From Prochlorococcus sp. AG-402-I23 (GTDB lineage: Bacteria; Cyanobacteriota; Cyanobacteriia; PCC-6307; Cyanobiaceae), in assembly GCA_003216915.1 (NCBI GenBank), contig QCIB01000016.1:1-41682 (forward strand): 41,682 bases of DNA. Direction: 5' to 3'. The translations under genes and the position numbers were made by a program. Below the pieces are notes generated by a model. That model worked only from the letters and a program-made list of their open reading frames with translations. It did no database searches and was not told the origin of the DNA. Positions 34,220-41,682 of the stretch are shown here, piece after piece; positions within the stretch are counted from its first letter, which is position 1; each line of letters begins with the position of its first letter.

Positions 34220-36013
34220 TTAAGTATATAGTTCTAAATAAGAATTATATACTTTTTTTGCCCATAGGAAATTATCATTTTTAGAAACTTTTTTATTTTT
34301 TGAAAAAGCATTAGTGGAAGCAAAATTAATATCGAAACCTGTTTTTTTTCTAGAATAAAAATCATTTGAAAAAGAATTATTTATTTCTCTTGCGATATTA
34401 GATTTGCTAAATGTATTTGCTTTAAGTTTAAGTAAATTTTCTATTAAATCTATATCAGCAAATGGAACTCTAATCTCAACAGAGTTTGACATTCCGCACC
34501 AATCAGAATCTTTTAATAAAGTATTTTTCATATAATTATTTATTTCTAGAGCACTGATAGCTAAGTTAGTGGATTTAATATTCTTATGATTTTCATCTAA
34601 ATTTTTAAAAATTTTTAAATCATGTAAACCTTCATCTACGAATTTTTTATCCATAAATTTATAAAGCTGCCATGGTAATAATAATGATCTCTTTAAAAAA
34701 TAAGCCGCTGATATATCTGTTCCAAATTCAAAAATACTAGCATATTTTTTTGACATGGAATTGGGAATTAATTTACTTATAAAATTTCTATATGTAGTTG
34801 TTATTTTTGAATTTCTTTTAAATAAGGAAAAATATTTGAGTATTATTGGTATTTGACTGAAAGTTGAATATGTTCCGAAAATTTCGTCACCTCCCAAGCC
34901 AGATAGTGATACTTTAAAACCAATTTCTTTAACAAATTTTGAGATAAACCATGTATTTAGTCCATCAATACTAGGTTGATCCATATTAGATAAGAACAAC
35001 TCGAATTCGTTATTAATATCAAGAAGAGAAATTTCTTTTGAGAAAAAATTAATATTTAAATTTTTTGCAATTAATTTCGCATAATAAACTTCAGAATCAA
35101 TAGATTCATGGGCGTTCAATTGATCAATGGTAAAACTATTTAATTTTGAATATTTTGAGGCTAAATTAGAAATAATAAATGAATCAAAACCCGCAGATAA
35201 AAATGTTGAAATTGGTACATCGGAAGTGGTATGGTACTTAACTGTTTCATCTAAATTATCAATTATTTGTTTTATTAATTCACTTTGGGAGTATTCAATT
35301 ATATTTGATTCAAAATTACTTATTCTATCTGTAAGAGAATCATATTTTTTTTTAATTATTTTTCCTTCAGGATTAATAACAAAGTAAAACCCATTAGGGA
35401 CTGATTTTATTCCTTCAAAAATTGTATGAGGTTCAGGAACTGATCCCCATAAAAAGTAGCCTACGCTTCCAGCAGGAGATAATTTTTTATTTATATCATT
35501 TCCTGATAATAATGCTTTAACTTGAGAGGCGAATTTAATTGATTTTGCATTAGCTGAATAATATAGTGGTTTTATTCCAATAGGATCTCTTGCAAGAATT
35601 AATTTATTATTACATTGATCCCATAGGGCGAAACTAAACATTCCTTTTAAATGAGAGAATAGTGAAAGACCATATTCTCTGTAGAGCATAAGTATTACCT
35701 CGGTATCAGATTTTGTTATGAATCTATGACCTAATTCTTCTAATTTAATCTTTAGTTTTTTGTAGTTATAAATTTCACCATTAAAAACTATTATATTTCC
35801 GTTCATTGGATCTATCATTGGTTGCCTAGAATTTTCTGATGGATCAATTATTGATAATCGTCTGTGGGCTAAGCAAACCTTTTCATCATTTGAGAACCAA
35901 ATCCCTTCACCATCTGGACCCCTATTAAACATTACATCTCTTATTCTATGCATCTCCTCTCGATCAACTCTACCTCCGTTTTCTCTTATAAAAACTCCGC
36001 TTATACCGCACAT
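34220..36013 (-). CDS. asnB: Asparagine synthetase-like glutamine amidotransferase (AsnB family)
   Basis: A 597-residue protein. Start is the ATG that places Cys at position 2 (MCGISGVF), because the N-terminal Cys is the glutaminase nucleophile; a frame extension of three residues upstream would block it. The class II amidotransferase domain has NRGPDGEG and VFNGEIYNY. The synthetase domain has the PP-loop FLSAGFDS, where FLSGGxDS is usual, and LSGLGGDEIFG. Such genes in glycan clusters are often thought to amidate uronic acids rather than make free asparagine. A minus-strand -10 box is proposed upstream. It heads the leftward Wzx/Wzy cluster. Confidence 0.85.
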   Translation of the reverse strand: MCGISGVFIRENGGRVDREEMHRIRDVMFNRGPDGEGIWFSNDEKVCLAHRRLSIIDPSENSRQPMIDPMNGNIIVFNGEIYNYKKLKIKLEELGHRFITKSDTEVILMLYREYGLSLFSHLKGMFSFALWDQCNNKLILARDPIGIKPLYYSANAKSIKFASQVKALLSGNDINKKLSPAGSVGYFLWGSVPEPHTIFEGIKSVPNGFYFVINPEGKIIKKKYDSLTDRISNFESNIIEYSQSELIKQIIDNLDETVKYHTTSDVPISTFLSAGFDSFIISNLASKYSKLNSFTIDQLNAHESIDSEVYYAKLIAKNLNINFFSKEISLLDINNEFELFLSNMDQPSIDGLNTWFISKFVKEIGFKVSLSGLGGDEIFGTYSTFSQIPIILKYFSLFKRNSKITTTYRNFISKLIPNSMSKKYASIFEFGTDISAAYFLKRSLLLPWQLYKFMDKKFVDEGLHDLKIFKNLDENHKNIKSTNLAISALEINNYMKNTLLKDSDWCGMSNSVEIRVPFADIDLIENLLKLKANTFSKSNIAREINNSFSNDFYSRKKTGFDINFASTNAFSKNKKVSKNDNFLWAKKVYNSYLELYT

Positions 36014-36070
36014 AATAAACAAAAGAATATTTATAGGAACATAAATTAATATAAAGTAGAAAATTAACTT

Positions 36071-36076
36071 ATTATA
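36071..36076 (-). promoter_or_regulatory. Candidate -10 box upstream of asnB
   Basis: ATTATA on the plus strand reads TATAAT on the minus strand, 57 bases before the asnB ATG. It matches the consensus exactly; no -35 box is evident. Confidence 0.3.
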
Positions 36077-36339
36077 TTTTTATAACTTATTTTTTACCAA
36101 AATAAATTTCTATTATTTTTTATCCGCATAAACACAAAGGACCATTAATTTTTGTAAGTATAAATATTTTTTACTTAATATTACTTTTTATATTTTTTTT
36201 AAATTAATTCCTATCATTAATTGCCAAATGCAATGGTTCTAAAACTGAATCAATTTGAGGCAACAATAAAAGTTTAAATGCCATTTACTATGTTAATGTT
36301 ATTAATGAATATTTAATAGATATTATTAATTATCTTGAG

Positions 36340-36345
36340 TATAAT
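36340..36345 (+). promoter_or_regulatory. Candidate -10 box of the small ORF-Wzz unit
   Basis: TATAAT at 36340-36345, preceded by a G-A-G and without a clear -35 box, lies 39 bases before the 42-codon ORF and upstream of the Wzz gene. Confidence 0.4.
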
Positions 36346-36384
36346 GATTTAAAAAATTAAAATAAGGTGAAGTCTTATACTTTT

Positions 36385-36513
36385 ATGAATAAATATTTTT
36401 TTTATACAAAACTAAATTTAATACCAATTAATTCACATAATAATGAAAAAATTGAAAGATATAATCATAATTATTTTTTATTTTGGGATACTAATTTGAA
36501 AATTATAATTTAA
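36385..36513 (+). CDS. Possible 42-residue small protein just upstream of Wzz
   Basis: ATG at 36385 opens 42 codons and ends at TAA 36511-36513, five bases before the Wzz ATG. The product is rich in Asn, Lys, Tyr and Phe, with a hydrophobic end NYFLFWDTN and KIII. The tight spacing suggests translational coupling, perhaps as a leader peptide. No clear Shine-Dalgarno site is present and AT-rich DNA yields chance frames of this size, so confidence is low. Confidence 0.25.
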   Translation: MNKYFFYTKLNLIPINSHNNEKIERYNHNYFLFWDTNLKIII

Positions 36514-36518
36514 CTTAT

Positions 36519-38201
36519 ATGAACAAAAATAATATTAATCAAAATAACGAGCCAAATTTAGATATAAATCTAAATGCTATTAATGGTTTTCTTACTAGAA
36601 ATAAAAAATTAATAATTGCTTCAATATTTTCAATACTTTTTCCAAGCTTAGTTTATTCATCTATTAGAAAGCCAACTTATGAAGGTACTTTTCAAATAGT
36701 TTTATCAAATAATAATTCAATGAGAAAAGATTCTCCAACGAAAGGAAGTTTATTAAATGAATATGCTGGGATGTCTGATTTCCTAAATATAACAACAGGA
36801 GGATCTAAAAAATTAGAAACGGAAGTAAAGATTCTTGAGAGTCCTTTAATATTGATGCCTTCTTATGAATATGTAAAAAAGTTTTTAAAAGAAAATGGAT
36901 CTAATGTGCAAAAGCTTACTTTCGACAATTGGAAGAAAAATCTTAATGTTTCATTACTAAGAAAAACTTCTGTTCTAGAGATATCTTATAGAGATAAAAA
37001 TAGAGATCTTATTTCTCAAGTTTTGAATTTAATATCAAAAGATTATCAAAAATATTCTGGGAGAGACCGCATAAGGAGTATTGATAATGGAATTAAATAT
37101 CTTGAGGATCAAATTAAAATTATCAAAGAAAAAAGTAGAGATGCTTATAAAAAAGCATTTATTTTCGCCCTAAAAAATAATTTAGATACAAATATAATAA
37201 ATGACAAATCAAGAGATTTTATTCCTTTGGGTACAAAAAACAATATAAACAACCCTATCCCCGATAAATATGAAGCTTCTCTTGAACTTAAATTTATAGA
37301 GAAACAACTAGAAAATTTAAAAAATGTAAATGATAAGAATGTGAATCAAATTATATATGATATTCCAGATAAAAATGATTTACTTTATCTTGAACTTCTA
37401 AACTTAGATAAGTCAATAATAAATGCAAAAACTAACTATATTGAATCTGATTATTATCTGAAGGATTTAATGAAAAAAAGAAAAATTTTAAGAGATACTA
37501 TAATCCAAAATACAACAAAAACTCTGCAATCTCAGAAACTAAGATACCAATCATTATTGCAAATTCTAGATAGGCCAAATGAAATTCTAATAAAAGATAG
37601 AGAATTAAAAAAAGAAGCCAATAGGCTTTTAAATATATATGATCAAATGACATCAGACTTGCAATCAAGTAAGTTAGAAAAAGCCAAAAAACTTGATCCA
37701 TGGGAACTTATTTCTAATCCTAGATTAAAAGAAGATCCTGTAGGATTAAAAATTTTATATTTTCCTTTTATAGGAATTTTTGTTGGTGCTTTCTTGGGAG
37801 TATTAATAGCAAAAATTATCGAGGATAAAGAACAAATAATCTTCGATTTAGAAACCTTTAATCAAATGGTTGGTTTAAGAAAATTATGTGGACTTTCGAT
37901 AAACAAGAAGAATACATGGCAACAATATATTGAATTAATTTGTCAAAAACAAAATGATACTAATAAAAATAGCGATTTAAATCTAATTTATTTAGGTAAT
38001 TCAACATTGCATAAAAATGAAATTAATAGCCTTTTTTTAAAATCCAACAAAAACGTTTCAGTGGATAATAACTTAGATAAAAATAATTCACATATTTTAA
38101 TCGTAGAATCAGGAGGTTTTAATAAATTTGATTTATTTACTTTTCAAGAACAAATTAATCTTATTGAAATAGATATTATGGGCTATATATTTATTTATTA
38201 A
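36519..38201 (+). CDS. wzz: Wzz-type polysaccharide chain-length regulator (PCP family)
   Basis: A 560-residue protein. Membrane segment 1 is at about 33-50 ([16 protein letters not shown]) with the [10 protein letters not shown] strand just after it, as in Wzz/GumC proteins. A long periplasmic part with predicted coiled coil follows ([20 protein letters not shown]). Segment 2 ([20 protein letters not shown]) lies near 412-431. About 125 cytoplasmic residues come after. There is no Walker A ATPase, so it is not a fused BY-kinase. It would set glycan length together with Wzx/Wzy. Its last 11 bp overlap the convergent gmd. Confidence 0.85.
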   Translation: MNKNNINQNNEPNLDINLNAINGFLTRNKKLIIASIFSILFPSLVYSSIRKPTYEGTFQIVLSNNNSMRKDSPTKGSLLNEYAGMSDFLNITTGGSKKLETEVKILESPLILMPSYEYVKKFLKENGSNVQKLTFDNWKKNLNVSLLRKTSVLEISYRDKNRDLISQVLNLISKDYQKYSGRDRIRSIDNGIKYLEDQIKIIKEKSRDAYKKAFIFALKNNLDTNIINDKSRDFIPLGTKNNINNPIPDKYEASLELKFIEKQLENLKNVNDKNVNQIIYDIPDKNDLLYLELLNLDKSIINAKTNYIESDYYLKDLMKKRKILRDTIIQNTTKTLQSQKLRYQSLLQILDRPNEILIKDRELKKEANRLLNIYDQMTSDLQSSKLEKAKKLDPWELISNPRLKEDPVGLKILYFPFIGIFVGAFLGVLIAKIIEDKEQIIFDLETFNQMVGLRKLCGLSINKKNTWQQYIELICQKQNDTNKNSDLNLIYLGNSTLHKNEINSLFLKSNKNVSVDNNLDKNNSHILIVESGGFNKFDLFTFQEQINLIEIDIMGYIFIY

Positions 38202-39315
38202 TATTTTTTAATTCCATTTTTGCTAGTAAATTATCATGTTGAATCATTTCTTTTACCATTTCCTCTAATGTTATTTTTGGTTCCCAACCAAATCTATCTT
38301 TAGCTTTGGAAGAATCTCCTAAAAGCTCTTCAACTTCGGCAGGTCTATAGTATCTTTCATCTATTCTTATAATAATTTCCCCGTTATCTTTTCTCCTCCC
38401 TATTTCATTAATCCCTTCTCCCTCCCATATAATTCCTGACTTTTTATCTCCATTACCCCAGCCTAGATTTAGGGATGCTAATTCACAAAATCTTCTAACT
38501 GTTTCCATCCTGCCTGTGGCAATTACAAAGTCCTCAGGTTTATCTGCCTGCAGGATTTCCCACTGCATTTCTACATAATCTTTGGCATGTCCCCAGTCTC
38601 TTCTTGAATTGAGATTTCCAAGATATAAGCAATTATCAAGTCCATAATTTATTCTTGTAAGACCACGTGTAATTTTTCTAGTTACAAAAGTTTCACCTCT
38701 CCTGGGACTCTCGTGATTGAAGAGAATTCCATTGCAAGCAAAGATTCCATAAGCTTCTCTGTAATTAACTGTAATCCAATAAGCATAAAGTTTTGCTACT
38801 GCATAAGGACTTCTAGGATGAAAAGGTGTACTTTCTGTTTGCGGTGATTCTTTAATCAATCCATATAATTCACTTGTGCTGGCTTGATAGAATTTTACAG
38901 TTTTAGTCATATTTAAAATTCTTATTGCCTCAAGAATACGTAAAGTTCCAATTGCATCGCTATTGGCTGTATATTCTGGGGTCTCAAAACTCACTGCAAC
39001 ATGACTTTGGGCCCCCAAATTGTAAATTTCGTCAGGTTTAACTTGTTGTATAATTCTTACTAAATTTGAGGTATCAGTTAAATCTCCATAATGAAGTATG
39101 AAGTTTGAATTTGAGATGTGAGGGTCAATATATATGTGATCAATTCTTTCGGTATTAAAACTTGAAGAACGTCTTTTAATCCCATGAACTATGTAATGCT
39201 TTTCTAACAGGAATTCAGCAAGGTAACTTCCATCTTGTCCAGTTATACCAGTTATTAATGCAACTTTTTGTCTTGAATTTTGTGCTTTTTTATTTTTGGC
39301 AATATTTTTTCCCAT
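38191..39315 (-). CDS. gmd: GDP-mannose 4,6-dehydratase (long form)
   Basis: A 374-residue extended SDR with [10 protein letters not shown] near residue 21, [18 protein letters not shown] in the Gmd-specific region, [17 protein letters not shown] with catalytic Ser148-Glu149, Tyr171-x-x-x-Lys175 and [17 protein letters not shown]. It makes GDP-4-keto-6-deoxymannose from GDP-mannose. It lies in the order fcl, manC, gmd on the minus strand, the complete route from mannose 1-phosphate to GDP-L-fucose. An N-terminal Lys/Asn-rich leader of about 15 residues precedes the fold. It is distinct from the short gmd at 26.5 kb. Confidence 0.96.
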   Translation of the reverse strand: MGKNIAKNKKAQNSRQKVALITGITGQDGSYLAEFLLEKHYIVHGIKRRSSSFNTERIDHIYIDPHISNSNFILHYGDLTDTSNLVRIIQQVKPDEIYNLGAQSHVAVSFETPEYTANSDAIGTLRILEAIRILNMTKTVKFYQASTSELYGLIKESPQTESTPFHPRSPYAVAKLYAYWITVNYREAYGIFACNGILFNHESPRRGETFVTRKITRGLTRINYGLDNCLYLGNLNSRRDWGHAKDYVEMQWEILQADKPEDFVIATGRMETVRRFCELASLNLGWGNGDKKSGIIWEGEGINEIGRRKDNGEIIIRIDERYYRPAEVEELLGDSSKAKDRFGWEPKITLEEMVKEMIQHDNLLAKMELKNINK

Positions 39316-39341
39316 CTTTGTATTATAAAGCTTATTGATAT

Positions 39342-40784
39342 TTATTTTTCAATTCTTCCATAATTATCTTCAAATCTTTCAATATCATCCTCCCCTACAT
39401 AACTTCCACTTTGTACTTCTATGATCTCCAGAGGTATCTTACCTGGGTTTGTTAATCTATGTTTTGAGCCTAATGGTATATAACAGCTCTCATTCTCAAT
39501 AAGTATTTTCACATTATTGTCTACTTGAATCTTTGCAGTCCCTTTTACTACTATCCAATGTTCTGAACGATGATGATGCATCTGAAGAGATAACTGTTCC
39601 CCTGGCTTAACTTGGATAACTTTTACTTTCCACCTAGATTCTTCTAAAACAGAAATATAATATCCCCATGGTCTTAACATCTTTTTATGTTCATGTCCCT
39701 CTGAAATGCCTCTTTTTTTAAGGATTTTCACAATATTTTTAACGTCTTGGGAGTTTTCTTTATTTGCGACAAGTAAAACATCATTCGTTTCAATAATAAA
39801 TAGATCTTTTAGTCCAATGCCAACAACTAATCTATCTTCTGCCCTTATTAAGCAATTTTTAGTTTTCTCAATAATTATCTTTCCTTGCGTAGCATTACCA
39901 TTTTTATCTTTTTCAGCAGTTTCCCAAACTGATTTCCAATTCCCAACATCGCTCCAAAAAACATCCATAGTTAATACTATTCCTTTTTGGGTTTTTTCCA
40001 TAACAGCATAATCAATAGAAACATCTGGACATTGTTTAAAATAAGTATGATCAATCCTATGAAAATCTAAATCTATACTTTTTTTCTCAAGAGATTTTTT
40101 GCAGCAATTTAAAATATCTGGGACAAATTTATTGAGTTCATTCAAAATTGCTTTTGCCTTGAATAAAAAAATGCCACTGTTCCAGGTAAAGGAATTATTT
40201 TTAATTAAATTTTTAGCAGTTTTAAGGTCTGGTTTTTCAATAAACTTTTTAATTTTGGAACCCTTTAGATAGTCTTTTTTGTACGGTTCTTCGCTCTCAA
40301 TGTACCCATAACCAGTTTCTGGGCGAGTTGGAGCTATTCCAAAAGTTACAAGATTATTATCCTCAGAATATTCAATCCCTTTTTTAATTACCTCTAAAAA
40401 CCTTTCAACATTTTTTATCTCATGATCAGCAGATAATATTAAAAGGTTAATATCTTCATAATCTTCTAAAGCCAAGATTGATGAAATTGCAATTGCTGGA
40501 GCAGTATTTCTACCAAATGGTTCAAGGATTATTTTTTTTGGAGAAATATTTATTGCTCTTAATTGCTCAGCGACTATAAAACGATGCGCTTCGTTACAAA
40601 TTATTATTGGATCTTCAACATTATCTAAACCCTTTAATCTTTCTTGAGTTTTTTGTAAAAAGGTTTTCCCATCATTTGAGTTTAAGGATAAATATTGCTT
40701 AGGGAAACTTTCTCTTGATAAAGGCCATAATCTTGATCCCGAACCTCCACAAAGAATTACTGGTAATATTTTTGGACAATTCAT
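39342..40784 (-). CDS. manC: Mannose-1-phosphate guanylyltransferase / mannose-6-phosphate isomerase
   Basis: A 480-residue bifunctional protein of normal length. The nucleotidyltransferase part starts [20 protein letters not shown] and has the KPFGRN-like segment [12 protein letters not shown] and FIEKPD. The C-terminal cupin part (about 365-470) has [25 protein letters not shown] with zinc ligands, and VKGTAKI, the mannose-6-phosphate isomerase signature. It supplies GDP-mannose for both gmd genes in the window. Its start overlaps the fcl stop by one base. Confidence 0.96.
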   Translation of the reverse strand: MNCPKILPVILCGGSGSRLWPLSRESFPKQYLSLNSNDGKTFLQKTQERLKGLDNVEDPIIICNEAHRFIVAEQLRAINISPKKIILEPFGRNTAPAIAISSILALEDYEDINLLILSADHEIKNVERFLEVIKKGIEYSEDNNLVTFGIAPTRPETGYGYIESEEPYKKDYLKGSKIKKFIEKPDLKTAKNLIKNNSFTWNSGIFLFKAKAILNELNKFVPDILNCCKKSLEKKSIDLDFHRIDHTYFKQCPDVSIDYAVMEKTQKGIVLTMDVFWSDVGNWKSVWETAEKDKNGNATQGKIIIEKTKNCLIRAEDRLVVGIGLKDLFIIETNDVLLVANKENSQDVKNIVKILKKRGISEGHEHKKMLRPWGYYISVLEESRWKVKVIQVKPGEQLSLQMHHHRSEHWIVVKGTAKIQVDNNVKILIENESCYIPLGSKHRLTNPGKIPLEIIEVQSGSYVGEDDIERFEDNYGRIEK

Positions 40785-41682
40785 TAAGATTTAAGATAAT
40801 TATTTTTGTATTCTTTTATTGTCAACTCTAAACCTTTATCAAGATCTGTTGTCGCTACCCAACCTAGATTATTAATTCTTGTAGTGTCTAATTTCTTTCT
40901 TGGAGTTCCATCTGGCATGGCATTATTCCAAACTATTTCGCCTTTATAGCCTATATGTTTTGATATTTTCAAGGCTACATCTTTAATTGATAGTTCAAAG
41001 TCACATCCTACATTTAACCAACAAGTAGAACTCTCATTTTTTGATAAATGTGAATCTAGATTATTAGGGGCCCACTTTTCTAAAGCAAAAACACAAGCAG
41101 ATGCAAGATCATCTACAAATAAGAATTCTCTAAGTGGATTACCTGAACCCCAGCACTCTACAAATTTAGATCTTTCGGATTTACCTTTATGAAATTTCCT
41201 TATTAAAGAAGGTATTACGTGACTATTTAAAGGATGATAATTATCTCCAGGACCATATAAATTTGTTGGCATTAGACAAATAGAATCAAATTGATGTTGT
41301 ATTCTGAGAGATTGGCATAATTTGATACCCGCAATCTTGGCAATTGCATAGTATTCATTAGTACTTTCTAGTGGACTTGATAAAAGATATTCCTCTGAAA
41401 TAGGTTGAGGACAATTCCTAGGGTAAATGCAACTACTTCCTAAAAATAATAATCTTTTTACTCCAAATTCCCAAGCAAGTTCTATTATGTTGCTTTGAAT
41501 TTTAAGATTTTCTAAAATAAATTCAAAAGGCATATTTGAATTCGCATATATACCTCCAACTTTTGCGGCTGCAATTATTACTATTGATGGCTTTTGTTCC
41601 TTGAACCAAGATTTTAAAGTTGTAAAGTCAGTTAAATCTAATTCTTCTCTACTTGGTCCTAATATTTCTCCTCCAATTTTTT
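40784..41682 (-). CDS. fcl: GDP-L-fucose synthase (5' end beyond the right edge)
   Basis: The frame is open from the right window edge. The visible 299 residues show IAAAKVGGIYANSN, LGSSCIYPR (catalytic Ser), the NEYYAIAK motif with Tyr-x-x-x-Lys, and NLYGPGDNYHP, all typical of the fucose-synthase GER/WcaG family. It epimerises and reduces GDP-4-keto-6-deoxymannose to GDP-L-fucose. About the first 20 residues, including the NADP loop, lie outside the window. An internal ATG at 41533 is not the start because homology continues upstream. It is the first visible gene of the leftward fcl-manC-gmd unit. Confidence 0.95.
   Translation of the reverse strand, partial: KIGGEILGPSREELDLTDFTTLKSWFKEQKPSIVIIAAAKVGGIYANSNMPFEFILENLKIQSNIIELAWEFGVKRLLFLGSSCIYPRNCPQPISEEYLLSSPLESTNEYYAIAKIAGIKLCQSLRIQHQFDSICLMPTNLYGPGDNYHPLNSHVIPSLIRKFHKGKSERSKFVECWGSGNPLREFLFVDDLASACVFALEKWAPNNLDSHLSKNESSTCWLNVGCDFELSIKDVALKISKHIGYKGEIVWNNAMPDGTPRKKLDTTRINNLGWVATTDLDKGLELTIKEYKNNYLKS

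Larger units (their letters stand above)
36014..36518. other. Divergent intergenic region between AsnB and Wzz
   Basis: About 505 bp, AT-rich. It contains exact -10 boxes for both directions, a 42-codon frame at 36385-36513, and otherwise only short interrupted frames. No repeat or RNA element recognised. Confidence 0.5.

Noticed and set aside
35127..35387. Plus-strand 86-codon frame
   Set aside because: Antisense to asnB with no recognisable motif.
39706..40011. Plus-strand 101-codon frame
   Set aside because: Antisense to manC, which is strongly supported.
40784..41533. Reading fcl as starting at the ATG at 41533
   Set aside because: The same frame continues upstream with clear fucose-synthase sequence to the window edge, so the start is outside.
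1..41682. CRISPR array, insertion sequence or prophage
   Set aside because: No regularly spaced repeats, transposase, integrase or phage structural gene found by reading.
1..41682. SAR11 (Pelagibacter) as host
   Set aside because: SAR11 is also AT-rich with a glycan hypervariable region, but the long intergenic gaps and tRNA-bound island style fit Prochlorococcus better; not excluded.

Overview
This is a strongly AT-rich window made almost entirely of surface-polysaccharide genes. It looks like a glycan hypervariable island of a marine picocyanobacterium. The best guess is a high-light type Prochlorococcus: very low G+C, weak Shine-Dalgarno signals, several TTG/GTG starts, long AT-rich gaps, frequent strand switching, and a tRNA gene with a decayed tRNA copy near one flank. 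No housekeeping gene fixes the taxonomy, so this is inference; SAR11 was considered and is less favoured.

Layout, left to right. (1) 1-1.6 kb: end of a minus-strand glycan operon (partial sugar epimerase, WbuB-like GT4, tiny ORF). (2) 1.7-4.5 kb: an eroded boundary with ORF remnants, an intact tRNA-Ala(GGC), an MBL-fold hydrolase and a degenerate tRNA copy. (3) 4.6-5.8 kb: a plus-strand pair of phosphodiesterase-fold genes (2H/CPDase-like and GDPD-like). (4) 5.8-11.9 kb: a tight five-gene minus operon: kinase/class II aldolase fusion, ribulose-phosphate-epimerase-like protein, tandem nucleotidyltransferase, GtrA flippase and DPM-synthase-like GT2. I read it as a route that makes, activates and exports an unusual sugar or polyol; it is the strongest candidate for an undescribed system. 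(5) 12.4-16.4 kb: GT-C-like membrane protein, membrane-anchored metallophosphatase, FkbM-like methyltransferase. (6) 16.5-19.5 kb: OafA-type acyltransferase with SGNH domain, and a SAM methyltransferase. (7) 19.8-23.9 kb: DUF4956, CotH kinase with beta-helix tail, and VTC domain. (8) 23.9-25.7 kb: two GT2 enzymes. (9) 26.0-28.6 kb: cupin, GDP-mannose dehydratase and aminotransferase, probably for a GDP-4-amino-deoxysugar such as perosamine. (10) 28.9-36.0 kb: Wzx flippase, Wzy-like polymerase, GT4, polytopic membrane protein and AsnB amidotransferase. (11) 36.4-38.2 kb: small ORF and Wzz-type chain-length regulator. (12) 38.2-41.7 kb: gmd, manC and fcl for GDP-L-fucose, running off the right edge.

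Together the genes describe a Wzx/Wzy/Wzz-type polysaccharide with GDP-fucose and probably a GDP-amino sugar, plus decoration by acylation, methylation, amidation and perhaps a lipid-linked unusual sugar. A separate DUF4956/CotH/VTC module sits in the middle. I see no insertion sequence, integrase, CRISPR array or rRNA gene.
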